The notes beneath the pieces are model-generated. The model was not told the origin of the DNA and ran no database searches. It saw only the letters and a list, made by a program, of their open reading frames with translations. A stretch of 6,397 nucleotides of DNA from NCBI GenBank assembly GCA_934561335.1, contig CAKTGD010000095.1, positions 1 through 6,397 on the forward strand. Reading direction: 5' to 3'. Positions 1 to 5,924 of the stretch are shown piece by piece (position 1 is the stretch's first letter; each line of letters opens with the position of its first letter). This DNA is from an uncultured Oscillospiraceae bacterium (lineage in GTDB: Bacteria; Bacillota_A; Clostridia; Oscillospirales; Oscillospiraceae). Position numbers and translations under genes: made by a program.

Positions 1-35
1 ATGTTCTGTACTCCGACAGCTATCTGGACGAGTAA
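1..35 (+). CDS. C-terminal tail of an unidentified upstream gene (partial)
   Basis: In frame 3 the first bases read as VLYSDSYLDE followed by TAA at 33-35. The codons (CTG, TAC, TCC, GAC, AGC, GAG) match the G/C-ending usage of the other genes, the tail is acidic, and the stop lies 40 nt before a strong terminator, as expected for the end of a transcription unit. The other two forward frames are also open here (stops at 64-66 and 71-73), so the frame choice is an inference. Ten residues are too few to name a family; another WLP gene is plausible from context but not shown. Confidence 0.4.
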   Translation, partial: VLYSDSYLDE

Positions 36-75
36 GCTTCCCGGCGCGGAACAGTCAATTTTCTAAACTTTAGCG

Positions 76-113
76 CCTCCCGCCGCCGTTACGCGGCGGC
101 GGGAGGTCTTTTA
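76..113 (+). terminator. Strong rho-independent terminator upstream of acsB
   Basis: A perfect 13-bp G+C-rich stem (76-88 paired with 94-106) closes a 5-nt loop TTACG (89-93) and is followed directly by a T-rich stretch TCTTTTA (107-113). This is the canonical intrinsic terminator layout on the + strand. It ends only 34 nt before the acsB start codon, so it either ends the upstream unit just before a very compact acsB promoter or works as a read-through/attenuation point within one cluster. The minus-strand flank lacks a comparable T run, so a bidirectional role is not supported. Confidence 0.88.
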
Positions 114-132
114 TATCTGTTGTCTTATTTTG

Positions 133-139
133 AAGGAGG
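133..139 (+). promoter_or_regulatory. Ribosome binding site fixing the acsB start
   Basis: AAGGAGG is a full Shine-Dalgarno match 8 nt before ATG at 148. The frame also extends up to a TTG at 130, but that codon lies upstream of the Shine-Dalgarno sequence and would put it inside the coding region, so ATG 148 is preferred. Confidence 0.9.
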
Positions 140-147
140 ATCAACCT

Positions 148-2283
148 ATGAGCGTATTAACCGATCTGATTTACGGTGGTGCAAATGCCGTTGCCGGCTT
201 GACCGAGGGCGCGGTCAATGACGCGCTTGCCAAGTACGGCGCAGACAGGGAACTGGCGTTTCCCGATACGGCGTATTTCTTCCCGACCATCTATGCTGCC
301 ACCGGTGTCAAGGTAAAGACGCTGGGTGATCTGCCTGCCTGCGTGGGCGTGCTGAAGAGCCTGATCACCAATCAGGAGGATCTGGGACAGGCACTGAATG
401 CGGGACTTGCCACCGCAGTGGGCGCGGAAATCCTTGAGGGGCTGAAGTATGTGGCGCCCAAGGACGCCTATGAGCAGGCGGCTGTGCCCGGTATCGGCTT
501 TGTGCCCGATCCCGTGATTCGCTCTTTGGGTGTGCCGCTGGTGACCGGGGATATTCCCGGCGTGGCGGTGGTGCTGGGCAAGGCGGAAAATCCCGAGGAT
601 GTTGTGAAGGTGGTCAAGGACTATCAGTCCAAGGGTATCATGACGTTCATGGTGGGCGATGTGATCGAGCAGTGCGCCGAGGGCGGCGTAAAAATGGGGC
701 TGGAGTTCCGCGTGATCCCACTGGGCCATGATGTGACCGCCGTGATCCATGTGGTCACCGTGGCTATCCGTGCCGCGCTGATCTTCGGCAATGTGCAGCC
801 CGGCGATCTGCCCGGCTTGCTGGCCTATACCAAGGAGCGCGTTCCCGCGTTCGTCAACACCTTCGGCGCCATCGACAATGTGGTGGTTTCCGCCGGCGCC
901 GGCGCCATTGCACTGGGTTTCCCGGTGGTGGTGGATATCGATCTGGGCGAGAATCAGGTGAGCGGCGCGCTGGAATCCGTGCTGAATCACGATGAAACGG
1001 TCAAGCACTCTTTGGAGCTGCGCAATATCAAGATCAAGTCCAAGGAGTTGCCCATCCCCGTGGCCTTCTCCGCCGCTTTCGAGGGCGAGATCATCCGCAA
1101 GGCGGACGTTAAGGCCGAATTCTGGTCTGCGAAAAATCCCACCTGTGAGCTGGTCCTGATGAAGGACGCCGACGAGGTGGAGGATCATAAAATCACGCTG
1201 GTTGGCCCGGATATCGATTCCGATGCCACAGAGTATGCCATGGGCACCTATATCGAGGTGTATGGCAAGAAAATGCAGGCGGACTTTGAGTCCGTCATCG
1301 AGCGGAAGATTCACGCATGGTTCAACTATATGGAGGGTGTCATGCACACCGGCCAGCGGAATCTGCTGCGTGTCCGCGTGTCCAAGGATGCCTTTGAAAA
1401 GGGCCTGCGGATGAAGGATTTCGGCGAGGTGCTCTACCACATGATCATGGACGAGTTCGACACGGTTGTGGACAAGTGCCAGATCACGCTGTTTACCGAC
1501 GCGGCTGAGACAAAAAAGCTGCTGGAAGAGCAGGCGATGCCCCGCTACAACATGCGTGACGACCGTCTGGCCTCCATGTCCGACGAGTCGGTGGATCAGT
1601 TCTACACCTGCATCCTGTGCCAGTCCTTTGCCCCTGCCCACTGCTGTGTGGTTACCCCCGAGCGGCTGGGCCTGTGCGGTGCCGTTTCCTGGCTGGACGC
1701 CAAGGCTACCTATGAGCTGAATCCCAACGGCCCGTCCCAGCCCATCGACAAGGTGGGCTGCCTGGATGAGCGGACCGGCTCCTATGAGTCCGTCAACGAG
1801 ACGGTGCGGAGCGCGACCCACGGCGCGGTGGAGTCTGTTACGCTCTATTCCATTCTGGAGGACCCCATGACCTCCTGCGGCTGCTTCGAGTGCATCTGCG
1901 GCATTGAGCCAATGTCCAACGGATTTATTGTGGTCAACCGCGAGTACAGCGGCACCACCCCGGTGGGCATGACCTTCGGCGAGCTGGCCTCCTGCACCGG
2001 CGGCGGCGTGCAGACCCCCGGCTATATGGGCCATGGCCGCCACTTCATCTCCTCCAAGAAGTTTATCCATGCCGAGGGCGGCATTGAGCGTATCGTGTGG
2101 ATGCCCAAGGAGCTGAAGGACGATGTGGCGTCCCGACTGAATAAGACCGCCAAGGAGCTGTACGGCATCGACAACTTCAGCGACATGATCGCCGATGAGA
2201 CCGTCTGCACCGACTGCGATGCCCTGATGGAGTTCCTGACGGCGAAGAACCATCCCGTGCTGGGCATGGAGCCTCTGATGTAA
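148..2283 (+). CDS. acsB: Acetyl-CoA synthase (CO dehydrogenase/acetyl-CoA synthase subunit beta)
   Basis: Condenses a corrinoid-borne methyl group, CO and coenzyme A to acetyl-CoA in the cytoplasm; in acetogens it normally forms a complex with the Ni-Fe-S CO dehydrogenase. The 711-residue product aligns with the Moorella thermoacetica enzyme (729 aa, from memory) with a constant C-terminal offset of 18. All A-cluster ligands are visible: C488, C491, C500 and C510 (Moorella 506, 509, 518, 528) for the [4Fe-4S] cluster, and C577-G578-C579 (595-597) in TSCGCFE for the distal and proximal nickel sites. The CILCQSFAPAH stretch carries the family Phe and His (F494, H498). Roughly the first 300 residues are the CODH-contact domain found in bacterial AcsB and absent from the shorter archaeal CdhC. 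Unusual points are C499, giving a Cys-Cys pair at a cluster ligand, and extra cysteines C582 and C584 just after the Ni motif. The gene follows a terminator and precedes acsV by 70 nt. The functional call is very secure. Confidence 0.97.
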   Translation: MSVLTDLIYGGANAVAGLTEGAVNDALAKYGADRELAFPDTAYFFPTIYAATGVKVKTLGDLPACVGVLKSLITNQEDLGQALNAGLATAVGAEILEGLKYVAPKDAYEQAAVPGIGFVPDPVIRSLGVPLVTGDIPGVAVVLGKAENPEDVVKVVKDYQSKGIMTFMVGDVIEQCAEGGVKMGLEFRVIPLGHDVTAVIHVVTVAIRAALIFGNVQPGDLPGLLAYTKERVPAFVNTFGAIDNVVVSAGAGAIALGFPVVVDIDLGENQVSGALESVLNHDETVKHSLELRNIKIKSKELPIPVAFSAAFEGEIIRKADVKAEFWSAKNPTCELVLMKDADEVEDHKITLVGPDIDSDATEYAMGTYIEVYGKKMQADFESVIERKIHAWFNYMEGVMHTGQRNLLRVRVSKDAFEKGLRMKDFGEVLYHMIMDEFDTVVDKCQITLFTDAAETKKLLEEQAMPRYNMRDDRLASMSDESVDQFYTCILCQSFAPAHCCVVTPERLGLCGAVSWLDAKATYELNPNGPSQPIDKVGCLDERTGSYESVNETVRSATHGAVESVTLYSILEDPMTSCGCFECICGIEPMSNGFIVVNREYSGTTPVGMTFGELASCTGGGVQTPGYMGHGRHFISSKKFIHAEGGIERIVWMPKELKDDVASRLNKTAKELYGIDNFSDMIADETVCTDCDALMEFLTAKNHPVLGMEPLM

Positions 2284-2292
2284 TCCAAATTT

Positions 2293-2328
2293 CCCTGCCG
2301 CGCCGGGGGAGAGCCCGGTGCGGCAGGG
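2293..2328 (+). other. Stable intergenic hairpin between acsB and acsV
   Basis: A 15-bp inverted repeat (2293-2307 with 2314-2328) has a single G-U wobble and a 6-nt loop GGAGAG. It begins 9 nt after the acsB stop and ends 25 nt before the acsV start. The following bases (TGCGATAACG) contain no T-tract, so it is not a canonical intrinsic terminator. It is better read as an RNA structure that could protect the acsB 3' end, mark a processing site or cause partial termination; that role is inferred. Confidence 0.75.
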
Positions 2329-2341
2329 TGCGATAACGCGC

Positions 2342-2347
2342 AAGGAG
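2342..2347 (+). promoter_or_regulatory. Ribosome binding site fixing the acsV start
   Basis: AAGGAG lies 6 nt before ATG at 2354. The frame is open upstream to an ATG at 2318, but that codon sits inside the 3' arm of the hairpin with no Shine-Dalgarno sequence, and the residues it would add do not look like the start of a ferredoxin domain, whereas MYQVIFTFENG does. Confidence 0.85.
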
Positions 2348-2353
2348 AATGCT

Positions 2354-4285
2354 ATGTATCAGGTGATCTTTACCTTTGAAAACGGCGCCGCGCCGGTGAC
2401 GGCGACGGCTGCACCCGGCGAAACGCTGCTGGAAACGGCCCGCGCCGCCAATGTGGCCATTGACGCGCCGTGCTCGGGAAACGGCTCATGCGGAAAGTGC
2501 CGCGTGAAGCTGCTGGAGGGCACGGTAGAGGGCCTGCAGACCAGCCATATCACAGATGAGGACTATGCGGCCGGCTGGCGGTTGAGCTGTGCCAGCAAGG
2601 TCAGCTCCGATGTAACGGTTATGGTTCCGGATATTGCCTCGGCCTATCAGAGCCGCATGAAAACCGCCGACCTGTCCACCGGGGAGGAGATTGCCATCTT
2701 CACCCGGCTGGAGGAGGATCTGAAGGCGGCGGGCGTGGATTTCAGCAATGACTTTGCGGAGACGGAAGTGTGCATGAGCGAGCCGACGCTGGAGGATACC
2801 ATGCCCGACACGGAGCGCCTGACGCTGGCGCTTCAGGAGGCGCTGGGCTGTGATCGGGTACACCTGAGCTACCCCGCGGTACATAAGCTGGCCCGCGTGC
2901 TGCGCGAAAGCGGCTTCCATGTGGCCGTGGCCGGAACGCTGCGCGATGGCGTATTCCGCGTGATGGATGTGCGCAATGCCAAGGAGCCGCAGCCTATGTG
3001 CGGTCTGGCCATTGATATCGGCACCACCACCGTTTCGGCGGTGCTGATGGATCTGAAGGATGGGCGGCTGCTGGCAAAGGGCAGCGGCGGCAACGGCCAG
3101 ATCCGCTACGGCGCGGACGTGATCAACCGCATCGTGGAGCAGGGCCGCAGCGGCGGCGTGGAGCGCTTGCAGAAGGCAGTGGTGGAGGAGACGCTCCAGC
3201 CGCTGACAAAGGCGCTGCTGCGCAGCGCCGGGGTAGAGGCCGAGCGGATATTGCGCTGCTGCGTGGCTTCCAACACCACCATGAACCATCTGCTGCTGGG
3301 CGTAGATGCCGATCCCGTGCGGATGGAACCCTATATCCCTACCTTTTTCCATTGGGACGGGCTGAAAGCCAGCGATATACGGCTGGTGGCCAATCCCGAC
3401 GCCAAGGTGATCATCGCGCCCAACATCGGCTCGTATGTGGGCGGCGATATTACCGCCGGTACCCTGACCAGCCGGATCTGGGACAAGGATGAGTTTTCAC
3501 TGTTTATTGACCTGGGCACCAACGGAGAGATCGTGTTCGGCAACCGGGACTTTATGATGTCCTGCGCCTGCTCCGCCGGCCCCGCCTTTGAGGGCGGCGA
3601 CATTTCCTGCGGTATGCGGGCCACTGACGGCGCGGTGGAAGCCGTGTCCATTGACCGGGACACGCTGGAGCCGACGCTGTCTATTGTGGGAGCGGCGGGC
3701 CAGAAGCCGGTGGGCATATGCGGCAGCGGCATCATCGACGTGATCGCCGAGCTGTACCGCACCTCCGCCATCTCGGCCAAGGGGCATTTTGTCCGCGAAA
3801 ATCCCCGCATCCTCCGGGATGAGCACGGCATGGGCCGCTATGTGCTGGCGTTCAGCAATGAAAGCGATACCGGCCGGGAAATCGCCATTACCGAGGTTGA
3901 CATAGAGTGCTTTATCCGGGCCAAGGGCGCGATTTTCTCCGCAATCCACACCATGCTCACCTCGCTGGACATGGATGTGGAGGTGCTGGAGCATATCTAT
4001 GTGGCAGGCGGCATCGGCAGCGGCATCAACATGGATAACGCCGTGCGCATCGGCATGTTCCCTGATGTGGATCGGGGGCTGTTCCAGTATATCGGCAACT
4101 CCTCACTGACAGGCGCCTATGCGCTGACGCTGTCCACGGCGGCGGAGGAAAAGGTCCATGAGCTGGCCAGCAACATGACCTATATGGAGCTGTCCACCGA
4201 GCCGCGGTATATGGAAGAATTTGTGGCGGCCTGCTTCCTGCCCCATACCAGCAAGGAGCTATTCCCGTCCAGCGTACAGGAGTGA
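2354..4285 (+). CDS. acsV: RACo/AcsV-type corrinoid activation protein ([2Fe-2S] ferredoxin plus ASKHA ATPase)
   Basis: Reductive activator of corrinoid enzymes: it uses ATP to drive uphill electron transfer that returns corrinoid iron-sulfur protein oxidised to Co(II) to the active Co(I) state. The N-terminal domain (about 1-95) is a plant-type [2Fe-2S] ferredoxin with C40-x5-C46-x2-C49 and C79. A linker and middle domain (about 96-210) follow. The C-terminal part is the DUF4445/ASKHA ATPase domain: phosphate-1 motif AIDIGTTT (219-226), phosphate-2 motif DLGTNGE (386-392), adenosine motif AGGIGSG (551-557), and the conserved end with GNSSLTGA and FLPH. The 643-aa length fits the family (Carboxydothermus RACo is about 630 aa, from memory). 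It lies after acsB, which favours AcsV over activators of O-demethylase or methylamine corrinoid proteins; those share the fold, so the exact partner is inferred. Its stop is 2 nt from the next start, indicating translational coupling. Confidence 0.93.
   Translation: MYQVIFTFENGAAPVTATAAPGETLLETARAANVAIDAPCSGNGSCGKCRVKLLEGTVEGLQTSHITDEDYAAGWRLSCASKVSSDVTVMVPDIASAYQSRMKTADLSTGEEIAIFTRLEEDLKAAGVDFSNDFAETEVCMSEPTLEDTMPDTERLTLALQEALGCDRVHLSYPAVHKLARVLRESGFHVAVAGTLRDGVFRVMDVRNAKEPQPMCGLAIDIGTTTVSAVLMDLKDGRLLAKGSGGNGQIRYGADVINRIVEQGRSGGVERLQKAVVEETLQPLTKALLRSAGVEAERILRCCVASNTTMNHLLLGVDADPVRMEPYIPTFFHWDGLKASDIRLVANPDAKVIIAPNIGSYVGGDITAGTLTSRIWDKDEFSLFIDLGTNGEIVFGNRDFMMSCACSAGPAFEGGDISCGMRATDGAVEAVSIDRDTLEPTLSIVGAAGQKPVGICGSGIIDVIAELYRTSAISAKGHFVRENPRILRDEHGMGRYVLAFSNESDTGREIAITEVDIECFIRAKGAIFSAIHTMLTSLDMDVEVLEHIYVAGGIGSGINMDNAVRIGMFPDVDRGLFQYIGNSSLTGAYALTLSTAAEEKVHELASNMTYMELSTEPRYMEEFVAACFLPHTSKELFPSSVQE
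4277..4282 (+). promoter_or_regulatory. Ribosome binding site embedded in the acsV 3' end
   Basis: CAGGAG lies 5 nt before ATG at 4288 and entirely within the last acsV codons. It supports ATG 4288 over the in-frame GTG at 4282, whose first base is the last base of this site. The arrangement points to coupled translation of acsV and the DUF3786 gene. Confidence 0.7.
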
Positions 4286-4287
4286 CT

Positions 4288-4911
4288 ATGGAGATCCGCA
4301 ACAACAAAGAAGAGGTACCGTTTTCCCACTATGCGGCGCTGTTTGCGAAGCTGGATCCGCAGGAGGCGGCGCAGCGCTGCGGCGCGGCCTTTGCCGACGG
4401 CTGCTTTACCCTGCGCCTGATGGGAACGGCTTACCGGATCGCGTGGCCGGAATACGCCATTACGGCACAGCGGGAGGACGCCTTTGCACTGGGAAGCCTG
4501 CCCTGCCAGACCTTTCTGATGCGGTATTTGCTGGAGGGAAGGAAGGCGGCGCTGTCGCTGGGCTACAAGACCTTCCGCGAGATGCCGTGGGGCGAGCTGT
4601 ACATCGCGCCCTATACGGGCCGGTGCCTGAGCCGCGCAGCCTTTACCTTCGGCACGCAGGTGGAGGCCTTTGCCGCCGCGTGTCAGCGGTTGGGCGGCGA
4701 AAAGCTGTCCCATGGCGATGCGGGGTACGGCTTTGATTTTCTGGAGGGCTATCGGATGCAGATCATGATCTACGCCGGGGACGAGGAGTTTCCGCCCTCC
4801 AGCCAGATCCTGTATTCGGACAATTTTGCCTCCGCCTTTTCGGCAGAGGACCGCGTGGTGGCGGGGGATATACTGATCTCCGCTATCCGACAAGAGATGA
4901 AAAGGAAATAA
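4288..4911 (+). CDS. DUF3786 domain protein of unknown function
   Basis: This 207-aa soluble protein matches the DUF3786 pattern as I recall it. It has a mid-protein helix (CQTFLMRYLLEG, 73-84), then the TFREMPWGELYIAP block (95-108), and the family's most recognisable stretch YAGDEEFPPSSQILYSDN (162-179) followed by an acidic AEDRVVAGDIL helix (186-196). The domain fills nearly the whole protein. There is no signal peptide, membrane segment or clustered Cys-x2-Cys motif; cysteines at 31, 39, 73, 113 and 132 are scattered. No biochemical function is established that I know of. Its position 2 nt after the corrinoid activator gene and 6 nt before a chaperone gene suggests a role tied to WLP or corrinoid enzyme activation or maturation; that is inference. 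The family call is confident, any function is not. Confidence 0.85.
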   Translation: MEIRNNKEEVPFSHYAALFAKLDPQEAAQRCGAAFADGCFTLRLMGTAYRIAWPEYAITAQREDAFALGSLPCQTFLMRYLLEGRKAALSLGYKTFREMPWGELYIAPYTGRCLSRAAFTFGTQVEAFAAACQRLGGEKLSHGDAGYGFDFLEGYRMQIMIYAGDEEFPPSSQILYSDNFASAFSAEDRVVAGDILISAIRQEMKRK

Positions 4912-4917
4912 GGAATT

Positions 4918-5859
4918 ATGAGCTTTAACTATTTGAACCTGGAAGGTACGCTGGAGCATGTTACCGTTACAGCGGAGGACATTGAGCACCAGATGCAGCA
5001 GCTTTTGCAGGCCAATCCCCGGATCATCCCGGTGGAGGGCCGCCCTGCCGCGCTGGGCGATGAGCTGGTGCTGGACTATGCCGGCTATTCCGAGGGGGTG
5101 CAGTTCCCCGGCGGCACGGCTGAAAAGCAGACGCTGACGCTGGGCAGCGGCATGTTTATCCCCGGCTTTGAAGAGCAGCTGGTGGGCGCCAATATTGGCG
5201 ACGATGTGACCGTAACGGTGACGTTTCCCGCCGAGTACCATGCCCCGGAGCTGGCGGGCAAGGCGGCGGAGTTCCGCTGCCACGTCCATGAGATCCGTAC
5301 CCACGACGCCTATGAGCTGGACGACACCTTTGCCAAAGAGGTGGGCCGGTGCGAAAATATGGAGCAGATGCGCGAGACGATGGGCAAGGCCTTGCAGGAC
5401 TACCGCGATGAGCAGGCGGAGCGGGAGCTGCGCTGGCAGCTGATGCATCAGGTGGCCGCCACGGTGGACGAGCAGCCCACGGAGGAGGAGCTGGATCGCA
5501 TGGTGGAGGCTCAGATGGAGACGCTGAGCGCCCAGCTGGCGCAGAGGGGACTGACGCTGGAAGCCTATTGCCAGTTTACCGGCAGCGATGAAAAGAAGCT
5601 GCGCCAGGATATGCGGCCCGATGCGCTGGAGGCATTCCGCACCCAGAGGGCGGTGGAAAAGATCGCCGAATTGGAGAAGCTGACGGTGACCGACGAGGAG
5701 ATGGACGCGGCTTTCGGCAGAATCTGCGCCGACAACAACATGCGTCTGGAGGATCTCAAGCCCTATTTTGACAACGGCTTCCAGACGGTGGTGCGCCAGC
5801 AGCTGCTGCGCGACAAGGTCACCGAGCTGGTGCGCCGCAGCGCACATATCAAAATGTGA
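4918..5859 (+). CDS. Trigger-factor-like FKBP peptidyl-prolyl isomerase/chaperone lacking the ribosome-binding domain
   Basis: This 313-aa protein matches the middle and C-terminal domains of trigger factor. Residues 1-44 correspond to the segment that follows the ribosome-binding domain in the full-length protein (VTVTAEDIEHQM, then NPRIIPVEGRPA). Residues 45-128 are the FKBP-type isomerase domain (GDELVLDYAGY, FPGGTAEKQTLTLGSG, FIPGFEEQLVGA, TFPAEYHAPELAGK, HEIR). Residues 132-310 are the helical chaperone arms, starting with YELDDTFAKEV as in trigger factor. The roughly 110-residue N-terminal domain with the GFR-x-G-x-x-P ribosome-docking signature is absent, and the start at ATG 4918 is immediately preceded by the previous gene's stop in another frame, so it has not been missed by a wrong start. 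Full trigger factors are about 430 aa. It is likely a cytosolic post-translational folding or assembly factor, perhaps for neighbouring WLP enzymes. The Shine-Dalgarno sequence is modest (AAGGA, 4910-4914, only 3 nt from ATG), so coupling to the upstream gene probably helps initiation. Confidence 0.88.
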   Translation: MSFNYLNLEGTLEHVTVTAEDIEHQMQQLLQANPRIIPVEGRPAALGDELVLDYAGYSEGVQFPGGTAEKQTLTLGSGMFIPGFEEQLVGANIGDDVTVTVTFPAEYHAPELAGKAAEFRCHVHEIRTHDAYELDDTFAKEVGRCENMEQMRETMGKALQDYRDEQAERELRWQLMHQVAATVDEQPTEEELDRMVEAQMETLSAQLAQRGLTLEAYCQFTGSDEKKLRQDMRPDALEAFRTQRAVEKIAELEKLTVTDEEMDAAFGRICADNNMRLEDLKPYFDNGFQTVVRQQLLRDKVTELVRRSAHIKM

Positions 5860-5924
5860 TCAACGGTGCAGGGGCACCGAAGTAACATTCAGGACAACCT
5901 GAGGATAATAAGGAGGAAAACCCT
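5860..5924 (+). other. 65-nt intergenic leader before fhs with two small hairpins
   Basis: Two short inverted repeats are visible: CGGTGC/GCACCG (5864-5869 with 5874-5879, loop AGGG) and TCAGG/CCTGA (5889-5893 with 5898-5902, loop ACAA). Neither is followed by a T-tract, so no terminator is supported, and fhs may be cotranscribed with the upstream genes. I see no convincing promoter and no recognisable riboswitch. Confidence 0.45.
5910..5916 (+). promoter_or_regulatory. Ribosome binding site of fhs
   Basis: AAGGAGG is a full Shine-Dalgarno match 8 nt before ATG at 5925, as strong as the acsB site. This fits a gene translated at high level in its own right rather than by coupling. Confidence 0.88.

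Noticed and set aside
6..35. Resemblance of the upstream tail (VLYSDS) to the DUF3786 motif (ILYSDN at about 4807-4824), hinting at a duplicated DUF3786 gene
   Set aside because: Only five or six residues match, and the upstream frame stops four codons later without the helix that follows the motif in DUF3786, so chance is the simpler explanation.
89..117. Possible acsB promoter (TTACGC and TATATC) overlapping the terminator hairpin
   Set aside because: Both boxes match the consensus poorly and the first lies in the hairpin loop, so it is not strong enough to annotate.
891..906. Short GCCGGC-type repeat inside acsB
   Set aside because: It encodes the Ala-Gly-Ala-Gly-Ala stretch of the protein in G+C-rich codons; nothing suggests a separate element.
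157..2343. Very long antisense open frame (728 codons) across acsB
   Set aside because: It mirrors the strong G/C third-position bias of acsB on the other strand, yields a His/Gly/Leu-rich low-plausibility protein, and lies opposite a gene with every catalytic ligand intact.
4180..5847. Long antisense open frame (555 codons) across the DUF3786 and trigger-factor-like genes
   Set aside because: It spans two well-supported genes and their junction, has a His/Leu/Gln-rich composition typical of shadow frames, and shows no recognisable domain.
5882..5909. Possible promoter for fhs (GTAACA, 16 nt, GATAAT)
   Set aside because: The -10-like box directly abuts the ribosome binding site at 5910-5916, so transcription would start in or after the Shine-Dalgarno sequence and the transcript would lose it. 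The -35 match is also weak.
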